This document shows positions 57,608-64,000 of a DNA stretch of 64,000 nt, piece by piece. Location: the NCBI RefSeq assembly GCF_002575655.3, contig NC_053040.3, positions 364,186,267-364,250,266 of the forward strand, given 5' to 3'. Both the position numbers and the translations under genes were made by a program. The DNA comes from Aegilops tauschii subsp. strangulata (lineage: Eukaryota > Streptophyta > Magnoliopsida > Poales > Poaceae). The notes under the pieces were generated by a model. It made no database searches. It saw only the letters and a list, made by a program, of their open reading frames with translations, and was not told the origin of the DNA. Each line of letters begins with the position of its first letter. Position 1 is the stretch's first letter.

Positions 57608-59280
57608 TGTTGGGGAACATAGTACTTTCAAAAAAATTCCTACGCACACGCAAGATCATGGTGATGCATAGCAACGAGAGGGGAGAGTGTTGTCTACGTA
57701 CCCTCGTAGACCGTAAGCGGAAGCGTTTTATCAACGCGGTTGATGTAGTCGTACGTCTTCATGATCCGACCGATCCAAGTACCGAACGCACGGCACCTCC
57801 GAGTTCTGCACACGTTCAGCTCGATGATGTCCTCGCCTTCTCGATCCAGCAAGAGGGACGAAGTAGTAGATGAGTTCCGGCAGCACGGCGGCGTGGTGAC
57901 GGTGTTGGTGAAGAACAATCTTCGTAGGGCTTCGCCTAAGCACTATGAAAACTATGACGGAGGATAAACTAGAGGGGACGGGGTTGCCGGCACACGGCTT
58001 GGTGTTTCTTGATGTGTCTTGGGTGATAGCCCTACCCCTCTATTTATATGTTGAGCCTTGGGGTCGAAACTTGGAGTAAAAGCCTCCACAAAGTCGGTTT
58101 CACCCGAAAGGCAAGAGTCATTCTCGGACTCCAGGGCCAGACGCCAAGGTTCCCGGCGTCTGGCCCCTAGACTCCGCAAAAATTCCTTCTGCGCTTTCCA
58201 AAAACCTCGTGGGCTTTCCCCTTTGGCCCAGATAAAGTGTTCTCGTGCCCAAACATTTCGGGAAACATCCGGAACCCCTTCCGATGGATTCCGTAACCTT
58301 TCCGGAGATCAAACACTACTATCCACATATCAATCTTTACTTCCGGACCGTTCCGGAGTTCCTCGTCATATCCGTGATCTCATCCAAAACTCCGAACAAC
58401 ATTCGGTCACCAACATACATAACTCATAGTACTATATCGTCTAAGCGTGCGGACCCTACGGGTTCGAGAACTATGTAGACATGACCGAGACACCTCTCTG
58501 GTCAATAACCAATAGCGGGACCTGGATGCCCATATTGGCTCCTACATATTCTACGAAGATCTTTATCGGTCAGACCGCATAACAACATACGTTGTTCCCT
58601 TTGTCATCGGTATGTTACTTGCCCGAGATTCGATCGTCGGTATCTCAATACCTAGTTCAATCTCGTTACCGGCAAGTCTCTTTACTCGTTCCGTAATACA
58701 TCATCCCGCAACTAACTCATTAGTTGCAATGCTTGCAAGGCTTATAGTGATGTGCATTACCGAGTGGGCCCAGAGATACCTCTCCGACAATCGGAGTGAC
58801 AAATCCTAATCTCGAAATACGCCAACCTAACAAGTACCTTTGGAGACACTTGTAGAGCACCTTTATAATCACCCAGTTATGTTGTGACGTTTGGTAGCAC
58901 ACAAAGTGTTCCTCCGGTAAACGGGAGTTGCATAATCTCATAGTCATAGGAACATGTATTAGTCATGAAGAAAGAAATAGCAGAATACTAAACGATCGAG
59001 TGCTAAGCTAACGGAATGGGTCAAGTCAATCACATCATTCTCCTAATGATGTGATCCCGTTAATCAAATGACAACTCATGTCAATGGCTAGGAAACATAA
59101 CCATCATTGATCAACGAGCTAGTCAAGTAGAGGCATACTAGTGACACTCTGTTTGTCTATGTATTCACACAAGTATTATGTTTCCGGTTAATACAATTCT
59201 AGCATGAATAATAAACATTTATCATGATATAAGGAAATAAATAATAACTTTATTATTGCCTCTAGGGCATATTTCCTTCA
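57608..59280 (-). repeat. 3' LTR of C2 (1,673 bp)
   Basis: On the + strand it starts TGTTGGGGAACA and ends CATATTTCCTTCA. In sense orientation it starts TGAAGGAAATATGCCC, the Angela/BARE1 type. A minus-strand TATAAATA lies at 58041-58048. It is the complete counterpart of the fragment at 19564-21147. Confidence 0.9.
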
Positions 59281-59460
59281 GTCTCCCACTTGCACTAGAG
59301 TCAATAATCTAGTTCACATCGCCATGTGATTTAACATCGATGGTTCACATCTTTATGTGGTTAACACCCATAGTTCACATCGACATGTGACCAACACCCA
59401 AAGGGTTTACTAGAGTCAATAATCTAGTTCACATCGCTATGTGATTAACACCCAAAGAGT
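59281..59460 (-). other. C2 polypurine tract and short 3' repeats
   Basis: The minus-strand CAAGTGGGAGAC (59281-59292) directly precedes the LTR and is the expected plus-strand primer. Next to it GTCAATAATCTAGTTCACAT is repeated (about 59302 and 59416), with related shorter copies between; no coding is visible. Confidence 0.75.
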
Positions 59461-60905
59461 ACTAAGGTGTGATCATCTTTTGCTTGTGAGAGAAATTTAG
59501 TCAACGGGTCTGCAACATTCAGATCCGTATGTATTTTGCATATTTCTATGTTAACAATGCTCTACACGGAGCTACTCTAGCTAATTGCTCCTACTTTCAA
59601 TATGTATCCCGATTGAGACTTAGAGTTATCTGGATCAGTGTCAAAACTTGCATCAACGTAACCCTTTACGACGAACCTTTTGTCACCTCCATAATCGAGA
59701 AACATATCCTTATTCCACCAAGGATAATTTTGACCGCTGTCCAGTGATCTACTCCTAGATCAGTATTGTACTCCCTTGCCAAGATTCGTGTAGGGTATAC
59801 AATAGATCTGGTACACATCATGGCATACTTTATAGAACCTATGGCTGAAGCATAGGGAATAACTTTCATTCTATTTCTATCTTCTGCCATGGTCGGGCTT
59901 TGAGTCCTACTCAATTTCACACCTTGTAACACAGGCAAGAACTCTTTCTTTGATTGTTCCATTTTGAACTACTTCAAAATCTTGTCAAGGTATGTACTCA
60001 TTGAAAAAACTTATCAAGCGTCTTGATCTATCTCTATAGATCTTGATGCTCAATATGTAAGCAGCTTTACCGAGGTCTTTTTTGAAAAACTCCTTTCAAA
60101 CACTCCTTTATGCTTTGCAGAATAATTCTACATTATTTCCGATCAACAATATGTCATTCACATATACTTATCAGAAATGTTGTAGTGCTCCTACTCACTT
60201 TCTTGTAAATACAGGCTTCATCGCAAGTCTGTATAAAACTATATGCTTTGATCAATTTATCAAAGCGTATATTCCAATTCCGAGATGCTTGCACCAGTCC
60301 ATAGATGGATCGCTGGAGCTTGCATATTTTGTTAGCACCTTTAGGATCGACAAAACCTTCTGGTTGCATCATATACAACTCTTCTTTAAGAAATCCATTA
60401 AGGAATGTAGTTTTGACATCCATTTGCCAGATTTCATAAAATGTGGCAATTTGCTAACATGATTCGGACAGACTTAAGCATCGCTGCGAGTGAGAAAATA
60501 TCATCGTAGTCAACACCTTGAACTTTGTCAAAACCCTTTTTCGACAAGTCTAGCTTTGTAGATAGTAACACTACTATCAGCGTATGTCTTCCTCTTGAAG
60601 ATCCATTTATTTTCTATGGCTTGCCGATCATCGGGCAAGTCAACCAAAGTCCACACTTTGTTCTCATACATGGAGCCCATCTCAGATTTCATGGCCTCAA
60701 GCCATTTCGCGGAATCTGGGCTCATCATCGCTTCCTCATAGTTCATAGGTTCGTCATGGTCAAGTAACATGACCTCCAGAACAGGATTACCGTACCACTC
60801 TGGTGCGGATCTTACTCTGGTTGACCTACGAGGTTCGGTAGTAACTTGGTATGAAGTTACATGATCATCATCATTAGCTTCCTCTCTAATTGGTGTAAGA
60901 GTCAC
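59461..60905 (-). pseudogene. C2 Copia reverse transcriptase and RNase H
   Basis: RT N-terminal part (60905-60528) with WLEAMKSEMGSMYENKVWTL, then [20 protein letters not shown] (60423 onwards) and [14 protein letters not shown]. The YVDD region near 60160 is mutated. Downstream, KVIPYASAIGSIKYAMMCTR (59962-59666) marks the RT end, and degenerate RNase H lies between 59700 and 59460. Confidence 0.87.
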
Positions 60906-60917
60906 AGGAACAGATTT

Positions 60918-61900
60918 CTATGATGAACTACTTTCCAGTAAGGGAGCAGGTACAGTTACCTCATCAAGTTCTATTTTCCTCGCACTCACTTCTTTCGAGA
61001 GAAACTCCTTCTCTAGAAAGGACCCAAATTTAGCAATGAATATCTTGCCTTCGGATCTGTGATAGAAGGTGTACCCAACAGTAACTTCTGGGTGTCCTAT
61101 GAAGACGCACCTTTCCGATTTGGGTTTGAGCTTATCAGGATGAAACTTTTTCACATAAGCATCGCAACCCCAAATTTTAAGAAACGACAACTTTGGTTTC
61201 TTGCCAAACCACAGTTCATATGGTGTCGTCTCAACGGATTTAGATGGTGCCCTATTTAACGTGAATGCAGCTGTCTCTAATGCATAACCCCAAAACTATA
61301 GTGGTAAATCAGTAAGAGACATCATAGATCGCACCATATCTAGTAAAGTACGATTACGACGTTCGAACACACCATTACGCTGTGGTGTTCCGGGTGGCGT
61401 GAGTTGCGAAACTATCCCGCATTGTTTCAAATGTAGGCCATACTCGTAACTCAAATATTCTCCTCCATGATCAGATCGTAGAAACTTTATTTTCTTGTTA
61501 CGATGATTTTCCACTTCACTCTGAAATTCTTTGAACTTTTTCAAATGTTTCAGACTTATGTTTCATTAAGTAGATATACCCATATCTGCTCAAATCATCT
61601 GTGGAGGTTAGAAAATAACGATACCCGCCGCGAGCCTCAACACTCATCGGACCTCATACATCAGTGTGTATTATATCCAATAAGTCAGTTGCTCGCTCCA
61701 TTGTTCCGGAGAACGGAGTCTTAGTCATCTTTGCCCATGAGGCATGGTTTGCAAGCATCAATTGATTCATTAATCAAGTGATTCCAAAAGCCCATCAGCA
61801 TGGATTTTCTTCATGCGCTTTACACCAATATGACCTAAACGGCAATGCCACAAATAAGTTGCACTATCATGATTAACTTTGCATCTTTTGGCTTCAATAA
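60918..61900 (-). pseudogene. C2 Copia integrase
   Basis: Core with FLRSDHGGEYLS and GTPQRNGVFERRNRT (61544-61296; the second Asp and the Glu of the catalytic triad are visible) and the C-terminal part KIWGCDAYVKKFHPDKLKPK (61190-60918). The zinc-binding part near 61740-61860 is recognisable but broken. Confidence 0.87.
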
Positions 61901-62093
61901 TATGAATATGTGTATCACTACGATCGAGATCCAACAAACCATTTTTTGGGGTGTATAACCATAGAAGGTTTTATTCATGTAAACATAATAACAATTATCT
62001 CTAACTTAAATGAATAACCGTATTGCAATAAACATGATCAAATCATATTCTTGCTCAACGCAAACACCAAATAACATTTATTTAGGTTCAACA

Positions 62094-63105
62094 CTAATCC
62101 CGAAAGTATAGGGAGTGTGCGATGATAATCATATCATTCTTGGAACTACTTCCAACACACATCGTCACTTCACCCTTAACTAGTCTCTGTTCATTCTGCA
62201 ACTCCTGTTTCAAGTTACTACTCTTAGCAACTGAACTAGTATCAAATACCGAGGGGTTGCTATAAACACTAGTAAAGTACACATCAATAACATGTATATC
62301 CAATATACCTTTGTTCACCTTGCCATCCTTCTTATCCGCCAAATACTTGGGGTAGTTCCGCTTCCAGTGACCAGTCCCTTTGTAGTAGTAGCACTTAGTC
62401 TCAGGCTTAGGTCCAGACTTGGGCTTCTTCACTTGAGCAGCAACTTGCTTGCCGTTCTTCTTGAAGTTCCCCTTCTTCCCTTTGCCCTTTTCTTGAAACT
62501 AGTGGTCTTTGTCAACCATCAACACTTGATGCTTTTCTTGATTTCTACCTTCGTCAATTTCAGCATCACGAAGAGCTTGGGAATTACTTTCGTCATCCCT
62601 TGCATATTATAGTTCATCACTAAGTTCTAGTAACTCGGTGACAGTGACTAGAGAACTGTCAATTACTCTCTTATCTAGAAGATTAACTCCCACTTGATTC
62701 AAGCAATTGTAGTACTCAGACAATCTGAGCACATGCTCACTGGTTGAGCTATTCTCCTCCATCTTGTAGGCAAAGTACTGTCAGAGGTCTCATACCTCTC
62801 GACACGGGCATGAGTATGAAATACCAATTTCAACTCTTGGAACATCTTATATGCTCCATGGCGTTCAAAACGTCTTTGAAGCCCCGATCCTAAGCCGTAA
62901 AGCATGGTGCACTAAACTATCAAGTAGTCATCATATCGAGCTTGCAAAACGTTCATAACGTCTGTATCTGCTCGTGCAATCGGTCTGTCACCTAGCGGTG
63001 CATTAAGGACATAATTCTTCTGTGCAGCAATGAGGATAATCCTCAGATCACGGATCCAATCCGCATCATTGCTACTAACATCTTTCAACATAGTTTTTCT
63101 CTAGG
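62094..63105 (-). pseudogene. C2 Copia gag and protease start
   Basis: Zinc knuckle CYYYKGTGHWKRN (second Cys replaced by Tyr, so metal binding would fail), then the protease start with FDTSSVAKS, where the Gly of Asp-Thr-Gly is Ser. The capsid part to about 63105 is recognisable by likeness to C1 but has many stops. Confidence 0.82.
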
Positions 63106-64000
63106 AACATATCAAAATAAAACAGGGGAGCTAAACGCGAGCTATTGACCTACAACATAGATATGCTAATACTACCAGGACTAAGTTCATGATAAATTAA
63201 AGTTCAATTAATCATATTACTTAAGAACTCCCACTTACATAGACATCCCTCTAATCCTCTAAGTGATCACGTGATCCAAATCAACTAAACCATGTCCGAT
63301 CATCATGTGAGATGGAGTAGTTTCAATGGTGAACATCACTATGTTGATCATATCTACTATATGATTCATGCTCGACCTTTCGGTCTCAATGTTCCGAGGC
63401 CATATCTGTTATATGCTAGGCTCGTCAAGTTTAACCTGAGTATTCCGCGTGTGCAACTGTTTTGCACCCATTGTATTTGAACGTAGAGCCTATCACACCC
63501 GATCATCATGTGGTGTCTCAGCACGAAGAACTTTCGCAATGGTGCATACTCAGGGAGAACACTTATACCTTGATAATTTAGTGAGAGATCATCTTATAAT
63601 GCTACCGTCAATCAAAGCAAGATAAGATGCATAAAAGATAAACATCACATGCAATCAATATAAGTGATATGATATGGCCATCATCATCTTGTGCTTGTGA
63701 TCTCCATCTTCGAAGCACCGTCATGATCACCATCGTCACCGGCGCGGCACCTTGATCTCCATTGTAGCATCGTTGTCGTCTCGCCAACTTATGCTTCTAC
63801 GACTATTGCTACCGCTTAGTGATAAAGTAAAGCATTACAGGGCGTTTGCATTGCATACAATAAAGCGACAACCATATGGCTCCTACCAGTTGCCGATAAC
63901 TCGGTTACAAAACATGATCATCTCACACAATAAAATATAGCATCATACCTTGACCATATCACATCACAACATGCCCTGCAAAAACAAGTTAGACGTCCTC
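63106..64000 (-). other. C2 Copia 5' untranslated region
   Basis: Matches the C1 leader (27643-28379 and 55348-55769) inverted. It lacks the GCTTAGTACGGCGG variant shared by C1 and C3, having TTGATTGACGG instead in sense. No gene is expected here. Confidence 0.8.

Larger units (their letters stand above)
57608..64000 (-). mobile_element. C2: BARE1/Angela-type Copia, minus strand, runs off the window
   Basis: Reading the minus strand: leader (64000 to about 63110), gag (to about 62440), zinc knuckle/protease (62432-62094), integrase (61900-61190), RT (60905-60150), RNase H (about 59960-59460), polypurine tract (59281-59292) and 3' LTR (59280-57608). The 5' LTR lies beyond the right edge. Coding is broken throughout. 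It is inserted in C1 protease, where GATGA (57603-57607) is the likely left TSD. Confidence 0.9.

Noticed and set aside
1..64000. tRNA, rRNA, microRNA genes or CRISPR arrays
   Set aside because: No cloverleaf or rRNA sequence was recognised; tRNA-like words at 36808, 43437 and 51072 are retroelement primer sites, and tandem repeats are eukaryotic satellites without spacer structure.

Overview
This window is repeat-rich plant DNA. The families point to a Triticeae grass (wheat, Aegilops, barley or a relative): BARE1/Angela-type Copia elements whose LTRs read TGTTGGGGAACG on the + strand, several Gypsy families with LTRs of 1.5-2.7 kb, and large CACTA transposons, all inserted into one another. 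I see no ordinary host gene, no tRNA or rRNA gene and no CRISPR array. Nearly all coding sequence is transposon-derived and most of it is broken. Family names are from memory and tentative; superfamily calls rest on protein motifs, LTR ends and target-site duplications (TSDs).

Layout. 1-250 is the 3' end of a CACTA element (copy C). 251-1651 is unassigned DNA with a gene-like relic and GC-rich repeats. 1652-24068 is a 5'-truncated Gypsy element (G1, + strand). Its integrase is split at a CTA TSD by a 15.6-kb CACTA element (copy A, 1884-17503), which itself carries a solo LTR (13874-16564). The G1 3' non-coding region holds a second composite insert (19564-21749), and G1 ends with its 3' LTR (22547-24068). 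24069-27640 is a minus-strand Copia (C3), facing a plus-strand Copia of the same subfamily (C1, 27643-28379 continuing at 55348-57607). C1 is interrupted by CACTA copy B (28380-55347). Copy B is interrupted in its 3' repeats by a non-autonomous LTR element (G2, 35223-54960). The G2 3' LTR is interrupted by a tandem chromovirus array (G3, 40809-53850). 57608-64000 is a third Copia (C2, minus strand) that runs off the window.

The most interesting object is the CACTA family seen in copies A and B. No transposase is visible. Both copies carry the same cargo in the same order: 84-bp subterminal repeats; a TATA-led ORF for a 223-residue Ala/Arg-repeat coiled-coil protein (intact in B, two stops in A); a tandem array of about 505-bp units (16 in A, 5 in B); a second TATA box followed by a 35-bp minisatellite; and a multi-exon gene ending in a B3-like DNA-binding domain (open in B, split by a solo LTR in A). 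The array unit shares the 9-mer CGCACACGG with the 3' subterminal region, so the array may be linked to transposase binding.

Other points of interest are the G3 array (LTR-internal-LTR-internal-remnant LTR within one GGGCC duplication), its pre-gag ORF with a CTT TGA +1-frameshift-like junction present in both units, the unrecognised ORF of G2, a 176-codon ORF downstream of the G1 integrase, and duplicated polypurine tracts inside G1 and G2.
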